Assembly: GCA_023231475.1 (NCBI GenBank)
Contig: JALJEE010002443.1
Coordinates: 1-36,880 of the forward strand
Direction: 5' to 3'
DNA from: Seison nebaliae
Taxonomy: Eukaryota; Rotifera; Pararotatoria; Seisonacea; Seisonidae
DNA length: 36,880 bases
Shown here: piece by piece, positions 1-10,505 of the stretch
Position numbering within the stretch: position 1 is the first letter of the stretch
How the letters are laid out: every line of letters begins with the position of its first letter
The notes under the pieces: generated by a model
The model's database searches: none
The model's input: the letters and a program-made list of their open reading frames with translations, nothing else
What the model was told of the DNA's origin: nothing
Translations under genes and position numbers: made by a program

Positions 1-519
1 AAACGAACAATATTCAAATGAATGAGAGATAAGAAGGCGATTGGACGTTAAAATCTCAAAAAAGATATTTCTCTGGTCAATGGATTCCCTAAATGATAGT
101 TCTGTGATTCGCCAAATGATATTTTTGAAATTTGAAACTTCCTAATAAAATCCATTTCCGGTCGATAAATTCTCAAAAGGAAATTTCGGAGATCGAGTGA
201 TTCTCAAAATGAAATTTCCAAAAAGGACATTTGACACTTCTAAGAGACTTACACTTGTTCGTTCTAACGGACAAATTTGCCGCGCACAAATGACGTGTCA
301 TATAAAAGTTTTTAGTGCATATCGGAGAGGATAACTGCCACGTCATCAAATCTTAACGGACTTATTTGACGTGGCAAATGGGAAGATATTGGTCATTCAT
401 TTTTTACAAAATAATTTCGTGCATTATCTTTCTTCCATATTCTATCTTTCAGAATCTCATTCCATTCCATGTTTATTATTTTATCTTTTTAATTAATTTT
501 TATTTGAGACAACAACACA
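1..519. other. AT-rich gene-free flank
   Basis: No convincing coding region is seen. Two near-identical 19-bp stretches (starting ATTCTCAAAA, ending GAAATTTC) lie at about 169-187 and 200-218 with a 31-bp period. The right part carries the ACGT-core motifs and TATA-like box listed separately. The region may hold the promoter of the small plus-strand ORF at 520. Confidence 0.5.
291..376 (+). promoter_or_regulatory. TATA-like box with flanking ACGT-core (bZIP/UPRE-like) sites
   Basis: TGACGTGTCA at 291-300 is followed at once by TATAAAAG at 301-308. TGCCACGTCA at 336-345 and TGACGTGGCA at 367-376 form a perfect 10-bp inverted repeat. TGACGTGG matches the element known for XBP1/ATF6-type bZIP factors, and ACGT cores are general bZIP sites. 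That this is the promoter of the downstream plus-strand gene is inferred from position only. Confidence 0.4.
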
Positions 520-873
520 ATGTCAGTGTGCGCTGAAAACTTCGGAAACATTTTCAAACTAACTATTCAACTGATTACATTTATTTTTTCTTTATTCAAA
601 GATTTATTCTTTTCAGATTACAATCAATTAGTGTTTTTTATCTTATTGGTTCTGAATTTCATTATGACGACGATAGTTGATTCTATTTGTGTGGATATCT
701 ATTTATGTCTCCATACATTCAGTTTCTCAGTTTTCCCTTCTTTCTATTTCTCTCTTTCATCTCCCATTAAATTTTGGAAAATGAAAAAAATTTCTTGTTC
801 ATCAACATCATCATCTTTAAGAATTTCTTCTTCTCATCACAAACATCAGAGAATAGAATATCCCAATTTTTAA
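520..873 (+). CDS. small hydrophobic protein, unrecognised (117 aa)
   Basis: An open frame from ATG (context ACACAATG) to TAA encodes 117 residues. The first 85 or so are strongly hydrophobic, with about three possible membrane segments (roughly residues 10-30, 36-58 and 64-80), and the tail is Ser/His-rich. An AATAAA-type signal follows the stop within a few bases, and TATA and bZIP-like motifs lie about 210 bp upstream, which mildly favours a real gene. I recognise no family. AT-rich non-coding DNA readily yields Phe/Leu/Ile-rich open frames, so this may be chance; an unseen intron is also possible. Confidence 0.3.
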   Translation: MSVCAENFGNIFKLTIQLITFIFSLFKDLFFSDYNQLVFFILLVLNFIMTTIVDSICVDIYLCLHTFSFSVFPSFYFSLSSPIKFWKMKKISCSSTSSSLRISSSHHKHQRIEYPNF

Positions 874-1121
874 AAATAAACTTATTTCTTATATTAACTT
901 ATCTTCAACGATTCACAAAAGTTGTATGATTAGGCTTAATATCTTAAATGACGAATAAGAAAAGAAAAAAGTCGTAAATAATTTTTTCATAAAATTCCAA
1001 CTAATTTTAAGTGACGTCGACTAACAAATTGTAAGATGGAAATTAATTTAATTTGGTTAAATTATCTCGATCAAAAAATAATTGGAATTGTTGAAAATTG
1101 GGGAAGTGATTTGGACAGACG

Positions 1122-2194
1122 ATGGGACTATGTAAAGTTAAATTATTTGTTTTCTTCTTCCAATTAATTAACTTATTAATCTCACAACATTGTCAGTGTC
1201 CAAACAGGAAAGTGACATCGTTGTTCTGTTTCCATCATCGAACAAATGTTTGTGAAAAATGTATTTTATCCGACCACCCACAATGTGTGGTTCGAACTTA
1301 TGTGAAATGGTTGGAAGATAATGATTATAACGATCTCTGTGTTTTATGTGATGAGCAGTATAGTCAGAGTAAAACCATCAGATTGTTATGTCTCGATGTT
1401 GTTCATTTGAATTGTCTCGATCGTCATATAAGTCGATTGAATGAACAAAATCCATCATTAATCAATTACAAATGTCCTGTATGTCAAGCATATGATGTGA
1501 TTCCCAAATCGAATGTAAAAGGACGAATTGCTGATATTCTGAGAAAGGAATTGATCGACTTCGATTGGGCGAAGATTATTCTCGGAATTACTAATGTTTC
1601 CTCAATTCTTTTATTATTTTTATTAATATAATTCAAATTAGATGAAACTGGAGAATGAGGAAGAAGGACGATCACCAGAGAATGTATTACGGAAACATAT
1701 GAGTGATAATTCTTTCGAAGAAACAAACGAAGAAAGAGGTTAAAAATTTAAATGAATTGTCCTATAAATTGAATTTCATTAGATTTCCATAGGGATTATT
1801 CTATAGATTTTAATGGAGGAGAAATTACTTCATCGATACCGAACGCTATTTACAGAAATCATGATGATGATAATTCGAAGAAATATCAGAAACCGAGTAT
1901 ATTCTTAAAATTGAAGAGAAGATTTCGGTTTTTAATTTTTATCATTTTTCAATCAACAAATCATTTATGAATATTATAATTTCCAGTTCTGCAATTAAAC
2001 TCGATCGACCAATTCGATATAAATGGACATTAGCCGTACTCATGTTCATTATATTCTTTCTCTTCATGATATTTCTGGCAACGTTTCATTCGGAAGAACA
2101 TATTCACAGATCAATTGACGTTCCTTCACGAGATTATGTCGACGATAAATTCGACCCACATAATAATCCCAATGTCCATGTCGACGTTTACTGA
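1122..2194 (+). CDS. ZFPL1: ZFPL1 zinc-finger membrane protein
   Basis: Five exons: 1122-1136, 1197-1595, 1642-1738, 1783-1927 and 1987-2194, giving 287 aa; all phases agree. The start MGLCK, then CPNRKVTSLFCFHHRTNVCE, matches the signature start of ZFPL1. An N-terminal B-box-like Cys/His cluster is followed by a RING-like cluster (CVLCDEQ ... CPVCQ, about residues 55-105), an acidic linker, one membrane segment near residues 230-252, and the conserved tail DPHNNPNVHVDVY. Human ZFPL1 (about 310 aa) is a cis-Golgi integral membrane protein that binds GM130; zinc modules face the cytosol. All four introns (45-60 nt) start with GTT. The first coding exon is only 15 nt. An unrelated membrane-protein gene follows on the same strand after 108 bp. 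Confidence 0.93.
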
Positions 2195-2302
2195 CCGAAA
2201 AATCAACGAAGCGTAACATTATCATTTATAAGCTATCAACATCCATTCCCCAACTGCTCATTAATAGTTTTCATTAAAATTTATTATTCTTTTTTTTTCT
2301 GA

Positions 2303-3848
2303 ATGAAGTTCCATCTCAATAAATTATTTGCCAATTCCATTTTTTTCATTATCATTTTCATCATCTTTTCCAATTGTCAATTGATGAACGGGGAAGAATT
2401 AGAAGATTCAGATGATACAGGATATCCACTTGATTTATTATTCGATGATGATGATGATGTTGATCATGTCATTTCCTACACCACTAATCTGACGATGATT
2501 GGTGAATTTATGACGAATCTCCAGATGATTATGAGACGAGAATCGAAAAATATTCTTCTAAAAAAACAATTGTTTCATATGAACGTTCATTCCTTATCTC
2601 ATAAAGATGGATTATTGTTAGAGAAGAATTCATCAACTAAACATTCTACTCTACTTCAATTCCGATCAACAGTTTTGAATTTTATTAGATTAAATTTCAT
2701 TTACTCAATTTTTGAAGGTGAAATATGAAATACTTTTGCTGGATATGGTTAGTGAATTGAAGAATGAGATGGAGAAATTAATAATTTATCACAAACAATT
2801 TACCTTGAGACTCATTCACGAATCGAACATGTTATTAATATCGTCGAAACAGTTGATTGAATTGTTCGTCATCCAAATGATATTTTGTGGTAATTTATCG
2901 ATTTCTTCCTTTTATACTGTCCATAAAGTGAAGAATGAATATTTGGATGAAATGGAAGCGATGAATACAGTAATCATTTCGAAAGAAATCATTCCAATAT
3001 CGACGATTATGAATCATTCCGTTGAATTTATGACGCCACTTTGTTCTTTCGATATAATTTCTGAATGGACGGAGGGAAATGAGACGGATACTTATTTGAA
3101 ACTCAAATTCCTTCTCGAATCATTTACGAATGATTTGAATTTGGAGAACATGCAAATTTATTCAAAAAATGTCAGTCAATTGATGGATATCGATAATCAA
3201 TTCATTCATCTCTCAATGACACAATTACCGTTATCGATTTGTTACGTTACATTTATCGATCATTCAACAATCCCTATTCCATTATTACCTAATTGTCTTA
3301 CCGTTCATGCTTATTATCAGACAACGGATCGATATCTCTATAATCTCTTTCTCGTCTTCATTATCTACATATTTCCATTTATCTTTATTATGACGGGATA
3401 TTATTTCATCCATAATCTCAAAGAAAAATATAGTAACGAAACTGATTTATCATCTTATCCAAAAATTAAAAAGATGAGAGTGGGAAAATTCATTAATAAA
3501 TTAGAAGCAAATACAAATAAATCGAAGAAATCTGATATGAAAATGGAGACACTTCTCGAAGCAATTCGAATGAATATGTTAGATGCGAAATCGAAAGAGA
3601 ATGAATTTCTTCCCAAAACCGAATTGAGTCATATGGAGAAAGAAATGATAGAACGATCAAGAAATGGATATGAGAATCAATCATTCCGATCTTGTGTCAG
3701 TTCCACGTCCCAAATTGCAGAGACGACCATCACAGATTGTGAAGAGATCAAAAGTAGTGAAGAAAAATTTAACGATGTAATGGATTTCATTCAATTGGCA
3801 CGGGTCAAATGTACAATAAATAAATGTTTGATAATTCCTAAAAAATGA
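2303..3848 (+). CDS. type I single-pass membrane protein, unrecognised (499 aa)
   Basis: Two exons, 2303-2671 and 2718-3848, joined by a 46-nt intron (donor GTTTTG, acceptor TTTGAAG) that keeps frame. The protein starts with a clear signal peptide (residues 1-26, ending SNCQ). An acidic stretch (about 31-52, with five Asp in a row) and an alpha-helical ectodomain with potential N-glycosylation sites follow. One membrane segment lies near residues 333-357, then a charged cytoplasmic tail of about 140 residues rich in Lys, Glu and Ser. I recognise no family. It lies 108 bp after ZFPL1 on the same strand and its stop is 8 bp from the EPAC stop on the other strand. The signal peptide and single membrane span are plain; the function is unknown. 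Confidence 0.75.
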
Positions 3849-3856
3849 TCTTTCGG

Positions 3857-6800
3857 TTAATTTCCTTTTTCTAATTCGTACGAAATTCTTAATAGAAGTT
3901 TTGAATCATCAATAAATTTGGCAGTTGTTCGAAAGTATTGTCGGATGAGATTAATATTACAATTGTTCGATGGAGGTGACATATTTAATTTGAATGTTCG
4001 ATATAATCGAATTTGACGTAACATCGATGCCATATATCTCATCTTCTCGAAATTGATGAGGAGAGTTTTCGTTTCGTCATTTGTCGGAACGTCTTCTAAC
4101 GATAACGACGGATCGACTCTCAGATCTTGTTGATGTACAAAATCCTCTACCTGATAATAAGTTTTCTTTCCTTCATGTGTAAATTGGAGATCTGAATAAA
4201 ATAATTTTTGAAAATCATTAAAGAAATATAGAGAGTTCAAAAGAGAATTAAGAAAAACCTCTTAATAGAATTTGGACATAAGGAATAATTTGAGAATTGG
4301 CAGTGATACTGTTCAATCCACCCGAAACTTCTTTCACTTTTTTCTCATCTGCTGATGTCATATATGTCGTCGAATTTCTTACTTCAGTATCAGATGTCAA
4401 TTTATTTGACATTAGTTCGTTACTCTCGCGAAGAACATTCTGTTGGAGTAATTCCTGTTTCCGTTTCTTTGATTTATTTATCATTTCTCGTAACAATCTC
4501 CGATATTTCAAATAAGATCTAGATGGATCGATAATATTTTCCATTTCTGTGAACAATTTCTTAAATTTCCATCCCAACTTATCCCATGTTTTCGTCAAAC
4601 GTCCAACTGCTAAATTTTTCAAACCGAGAGTGATGGAAACGAAGGTAGAGAGATTACCATAAACATTCCTGCAGATGTAAGCGATTTTGATGAATTTCCG
4701 TAAATAATGAACTCGATTATCTAATTTGTTCGTTAATAACATTTCGGTAGCTATCCAATTGGATATTTCATTGAATCCACGAAGGAATATGTTGAGATTG
4801 GCAATGAAATTATGAGGATTAGTTTGGAGACGATCAATCGTGTACCATAAAAGTTCATGTTCATGAATAGAAACGAAATTATTATACTCACGACATGATA
4901 ACACGTAAGCAATTTCTCGTGAAGAGAAATTGACTAATTGTTGAAATGTTCCGTTGAATAAGGTCGTATTTCTTTCCGTCAAATATGTCGATAATCCCAA
5001 TTGTTCGTTCAATGGAACGAGTGAATCAAGATGACATTTATTCACGAAAAATAATCGAACATTACCATTTTCATTGATGATACAATTCATTTGGTCATTC
5101 TTCAAAATTCTCATTATCTGATTCGATGATAATTCGGTCAATAACATTTGCTCTTTATCATCCGATCTGATCCATTGAGTATTCTTTGATAGAGCCGCAT
5201 TCAAAATATCTTGAGAAGTGGCGATTACCGGTAATCGGACAATGAATTGTGTATGATCAGCACAAAATATTCTGAGAATGACTTTATCATTTTTCCTTAT
5301 CGGTTTATAATTCAACATAACCGTATCGAGATCAGTGTAATGTTGTGATCTGATCAATTGAACGGTACGTTTTCTATCCATTCCAATCTGTTCTGGCCAC
5401 ACTTTCGATTGAGAGTTGGTCGGTTCCGTAATTTCTTCTGATTGTTCATTCTCGTCCGACATTTGACTACGATGAATAATGTCACAAATATTAATATATT
5501 TGTTAATATATCGACGTTCGCTAGCTAATTTGGAGAGTTGTTGTTGTAATGTTTGTTTGGCGATTGGTTCGGGTTCGATTTGAACCTTTGGTTGGGCTAA
5601 ATTATTCTCTGAAGAATAACGGACATTTTTGGGCGAATCGACAATTTGAATATTCTTCATACTATTCTTCTTCTTTCGACGAGTAAGAAAGGAGGGACGT
5701 GTATGTTGATCTTTTTTTGGAGAGAAAGTGTTGAGCGATGATTTTTTTGCGGGACGAACTGGACTTAACGATTTGGAAATTCGACTATTGGGAGATATTC
5801 GGACAATTGATCGACGAATACTATTTATATTGGGCAATTTCAATTGTCCAATACTCTCACCACTAATCCGAGTACTTGTATAGGAGAAACGAGATTGAAT
5901 ATTCTTCGCAAATATTGTCGAACTCGAACTAAAACGTTCGGAGAGTGTACTCTTTCGACAATGTTCTTGATCGACGTTTGTCGTCATAATAATTGGAGCT
6001 AACCAAACATCTCCACTAATACGAGAGATACAACAAGTGGCATTCGTTAAACGTTTCGTTATCGGATCGGAACGATTATCACATTTTTTTTCTTCTGGAG
6101 ATTTCTTCTCACATTTCTTCAATGTTTCATTTGAACGATCGATAATTTTTAGACCTAATTCTTCATCGTGATTCGTTGTCATTTCGTCATCTTCTTTATC
6201 GAAATTATTCACCATAAAAAAATAAGGATTTGGATTAAATTGATTCATGTAATAAGCATCACAATCGTTGATATTACCACGAAGTATAATGTTCAATTGA
6301 TTTATATCATCATTCAAATCATCCAAATTTTGATTTGGTTCATTTCGATTCTTTTCGAAATATTCTATCAATTTCTTTATCGTACTAATAATAACGGAAT
6401 TATCATAAAAAGTATGACGAGCAATACATCGCCAAGCACGAAAAAATCTCGTCAATTTTTTTCTTGTTATCGCTAATGTTGGAACGGAATTCGATGACGA
6501 TATATTCGTATCAACATTATCAATCGATTTGACAATCGATAATTTATCTTTGGCGATATTTTCGTAATAATTCAACGACCATAAACATAAATCTTTATCT
6601 GATATGAATGTTTTATAAGTGATGAGGAAATCATCTAAAAATGGATCTAAAATAAATTTAGAAATTAATTTGATTAATATGTATTTAAATAAAATTAAAC
6701 CTAATTCTAATAGATCATAAGATTTGAAATTGATAGTTGTCTCATCATAAATGTCATATTGTTGACAATTTAAACTCGTTTCGAATAAATGTTCTAATAT

Positions 6801-9231
6801 TTTATTGGGACTTCCAGCCGTTACCAAATATCGATAGGAATGATTGATTTCATTCTCGTCGAACATATTTCTTTCTGTACTCTCCTTTTTTATTCGTACT
6901 GGAACTTTGTCCATTATTAACGACACAATATTATTATCTCTCCAAATTACTCGACTCGTTTCATTCTCTGCCATTATCCTGATAACATCCTCTTTGTTCA
7001 CTTTAAGGAAATGACAATCCGATTCATTTAACATCACCGTCGCGGTTCTATTATCAATATTAATACGTAGAATCTTATAGAATATTTAAATTGTCAACCT
7101 GGCAACATTATTGACACAAGCGAATTTCCCAAAATCTTCACCACTGTACAATGTGTGAACAATTCCTTTTCCATGAATGATGATGTTGACGGAACCTTTC
7201 AGTATTATATACCATGCATTCGATTCATCACCTTGATGGAATACTAAAAATTTGGAATATAATATTAAAATTTAAATATAAAAAAAAGTTCTTACTAATT
7301 GTATCTGGTTCAGGATATGCTTCAAAATAAACCACTTTACACACTTCCCTCCTCACCAATTGAGAGAGATTACGGAAAACTAATAAATTTTGTAATTCGT
7401 TATAGATGTGTGAAACGTCTCGATCGGTTCTCAATTTAGATCTGAATAATTATTTCATCATTTATTGATAATAATAATCATTCTAACGGTTTTCGTAACA
7501 GTTTACGAAGATAAGCATCAGGAGCAATACGACCCAACCACAAAACGGCCGTTTGTAATTTGATGTCGTTGAGGTCGATTTCGCCATCGGTTGAATCATT
7601 GGCAGTTGATAAACGAAAACGACTTAACACTTTCATTTCCATCGATTTTCTACCTCGTTTCCGTTTCGTCGAAATCATAGCAAGTGATGCACGACTGTCA
7701 AATTTGGAATGACGTGGCTCTTTTTCGTCATTCATTTGTTTCTCCGATTCTTCTGTATACGTCTCCAACCATCGAACGAATTGATTCTGATATTTCGTAT
7801 TATCGGGATCATCTTGAGCGAATCGATAGAAAACATAATCGTCTTGAAATTCGAATTGACGGTTAACTAAATAAAGTTGAATTAATTTGGAATATGGAAT
7901 TTAAATTCGAACCATGATAGATGATACCTTCCTCGATAAATGCCTGCCACATATTCACTGCTTGTTCTCTCGATTCGGTTACGGGTGATGATTCCAATAA
8001 CCAATTCACCATTTCATCACCTGCCATACATTTGGGATATGTCTATTTAATTAAATTTTATTTAAAATAATTTAAAATGAAAAGAAACAATTAAATGATA
8101 AGTTCGGTCTCTAATCAATTCTGGAGTATTTTTCATGATATATTTTCGGATAACCCATCCACATTCCATCAATCTAGCTGATGGATGCTAATCATTAAAT
8201 ATAATGATTAAATAATAATTTAATAAAATGACCCGAACGGCTGTAATTATTGAAGCTGGATTTTGTATGGGAAGATAATCCGAATTTAAATTATAAACCG
8301 GATTATTCCCAATAATCGCTAAAATGCCATCTGGTATAACTCCAGAATTCATTAACATTTTTGAAATACTCTGTTCGTCATAATTGACGTCATTCTCCAA
8401 AATGTCCTTCTCCGAAAATTCGACAGTCGCCGTATTCTCGTCAGTGAACATGAGAGAACCGAACGCTCTTGGAGTTCCCACTTTCTTCGTCGATATATTA
8501 TCATCATCCTCTATTGGCGGTTCTATTTTTTTTTTCGAATGTTTTTACGTTCTCCTTAATTAGTAAAGAAGAAATAAAACCGTGAAATAAAGTTGTCGTT
8601 AATTTCGTTATTATTTCTTTTACATATTTCTTATGATTCTGAAAAATAATTTCAATTAGAAATAATAAAATTTATGTTTGAATAATTTTCTGAATTAACT
8701 TCCCAAATCACTTTAAAATCATTTTTATGAACACATAATAATTCACAGAATGAAGCAGTGACAGCTGTCGCTTGTCGACATGCACTATCATCTAGCACCG
8801 ATTCACCGAAAGTTGCACCAGCGTGTAGTGTAGCTACATGTTGGAATCCGATTCCTTTCTGATATGGAACTAAAATTTTGACTTGTCCCGAAATTATCGC
8901 GTACCAATAATGTCCGATATCACCAAAACGGAAGACTGCACAATAAATGCACAAAGCGAGAAAAAAATGAATTAACGAGTTACATTAGGAATTAGATCTT
9001 CATAGAATCCATAAATGGACAATTGTTGAATGACTCTCGGATTAAATTTTTCAAATACTCGAATCTCTTTCAATTTATTATAAATGATATCGATATCTTC
9101 ACCATTCCGATAACATGGTCTAGTCAAATAAGATAATTAAGTTAAATGAATTAGTTAAACTTCTTGTCCAATCGTGAAATTGAACTACTCATTTGACTGG
9201 TTTTTAATTGGGAAAATTGTTCGGAAATCAT
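3857..9231 (-). CDS. RAPGEF4: EPAC-type cAMP-regulated Rap guanine nucleotide exchange factor
   Basis: Thirteen exons, in coding order 9231-9161, 9119-8977, 8935-8700, 8638-8581, 8522-8239, 8187-8089, 8042-7913, 7866-7488, 7441-7296, 7243-7099, 7047-6701, 6646-4259 and 4191-3857, giving about 1586 aa. Domain order is that of EPAC: cNMP-binding A ([15 protein letters not shown]), DEP ([28 protein letters not shown]), cNMP-binding B ([16 protein letters not shown]), REM/RasGEF-N ([12 protein letters not shown]), Ras-association, and the CDC25 domain ([41 protein letters not shown]). Both phosphate-binding cassettes keep their Arg, so cAMP binding is plausible; there is no PDZ domain, unlike RAPGEF2/6. 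EPAC activates Rap1/2 on cAMP. The protein is about 570 residues longer than EPAC2. The main cause is a Ser/Arg/Lys-rich insert of about 300 residues between REM and RA; a smaller Lys-rich insert lies within the CDC25 domain. Eleven of twelve introns start with GTT. The choice of RAPGEF4 over RAPGEF3 as symbol is by domain count only. Confidence 0.94.
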
Positions 9232-10505
9232 GTTTCCTTCTTCTTCTGATTAATTTGAATTTTTTGGAATTGATGGAATCGGCTCATTAAATGGTTTTTC
9301 CTTTTAGGAGGGAGTGGATGAAAGTGGAGGAATATGATAGCAAAGAAAGAGAATTTGCATATTAGTGTAATTAAACATGCAGGAACATATAAGAGGCTTC
9401 TACAATATTTTTATGTGGAGAATATTCCGAAAACTATAATTGTCTCATGACATAATACTGGATCGATAAAGGAGAAGAATATTTGAAGATTCCCATCATG
9501 TTCCGTATCTACGTCGGGAAATAGAGAAGAAGTCAATCGAAGGCAATTACTTTCCAGCAAAGAGATATTTCCATAAATTCCCCGCTCCACATGAACGAGA
9601 TATTCTTCTTATTGAATTTTCCATGCAACATTCTTCCACATCGATGCCATTGAAATGTATTAGACGATAAACATCCTCCACCCCAAAAGACTAATAAGAA
9701 TCAGATTGTGTAGAGGTGATATGAGAAGATGACAGAAACGGAATAAATCCAGGAAATAAATTCATTCAATATACAAATCAATTAATTTCCGACCGATAAC
9801 TAATTAATCTATATTTTCATCTTACACATCACATTCGTGATATATAAAAGTGTGAGAAACATCGAATTTCCTTATCAAATTTATTTTCAAAATGTTTTCC
9901 TTTCCTCTTCATATTTTCATATGACAAATTTATTTTCACAATATTTTTATTTTCCACTTTGAATTTTCTTATCAAAATTTATTTTCCAAAATATTTTTCA
10001 TTTCCATATCGAATCTTTCTCGGAAGAAAACACATCGACCAAATCCTAATTGATGTTCATCGGCACCGGAAAAAACGGATGTGCATCACCGTCTGTGTTT
10101 GTGGGGAATTAGAGAATGGGAAATTTTATAGAAAAGAAAATTAATATCGATAAATGGAAAATGGTGAATGAAATGAATCATTGAAATAAATATATAAATA
10201 TGTTCTATGGATTGTCTAGACTTTAGACCACCAATAGAATCATGTAAAACAGAAGAGATTGTTGTTATTGTTGTTGTTTTTGTTGTTGAACAAAAAAGAC
10301 GTTGAATGAATTGAAAGAGAATATCAATCTTGTCAGAGTTATGACATATCGAATGGATGAATGAAAAGAATGATCAGCGAAATGAAAAGTGAGAAAAGTT
10401 TAAAATGAAATTATTTTTAAAATATAATTTTTCTTGTTTTTTTCCTATGCATCGAAATTTGAAAGTTTTTCTTAGAAACTTGAAAAAAAAGGGAGATTGT
10501 GAAAA
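9232..10505. other. spacer between EPAC 5' end and Smaug 3' end
   Basis: About 1.27 kb without a convincing gene. It should hold the EPAC promoter and 5' leader and the Smaug 3' UTR, both for minus-strand genes. Three imperfect copies of a CTTATCAAATTTATTTTC-like unit lie at about 9863-10008, and a short TTG-rich simple repeat lies near 10260-10290. A TATATAAAAG string at about 9841-9850 has no gene after it on that strand. Confidence 0.6.

Noticed and set aside
6168-6476. Plus-strand Ile-rich ORF (102 aa)
   Set aside because: Antisense to a well-supported EPAC exon; hydrophobic composition follows from the reverse strand.
9959-10144. Plus-strand 61-aa ORF in the EPAC-Smaug spacer
   Set aside because: Overlaps an AT-rich imperfect repeat and shows no domain or signal peptide.
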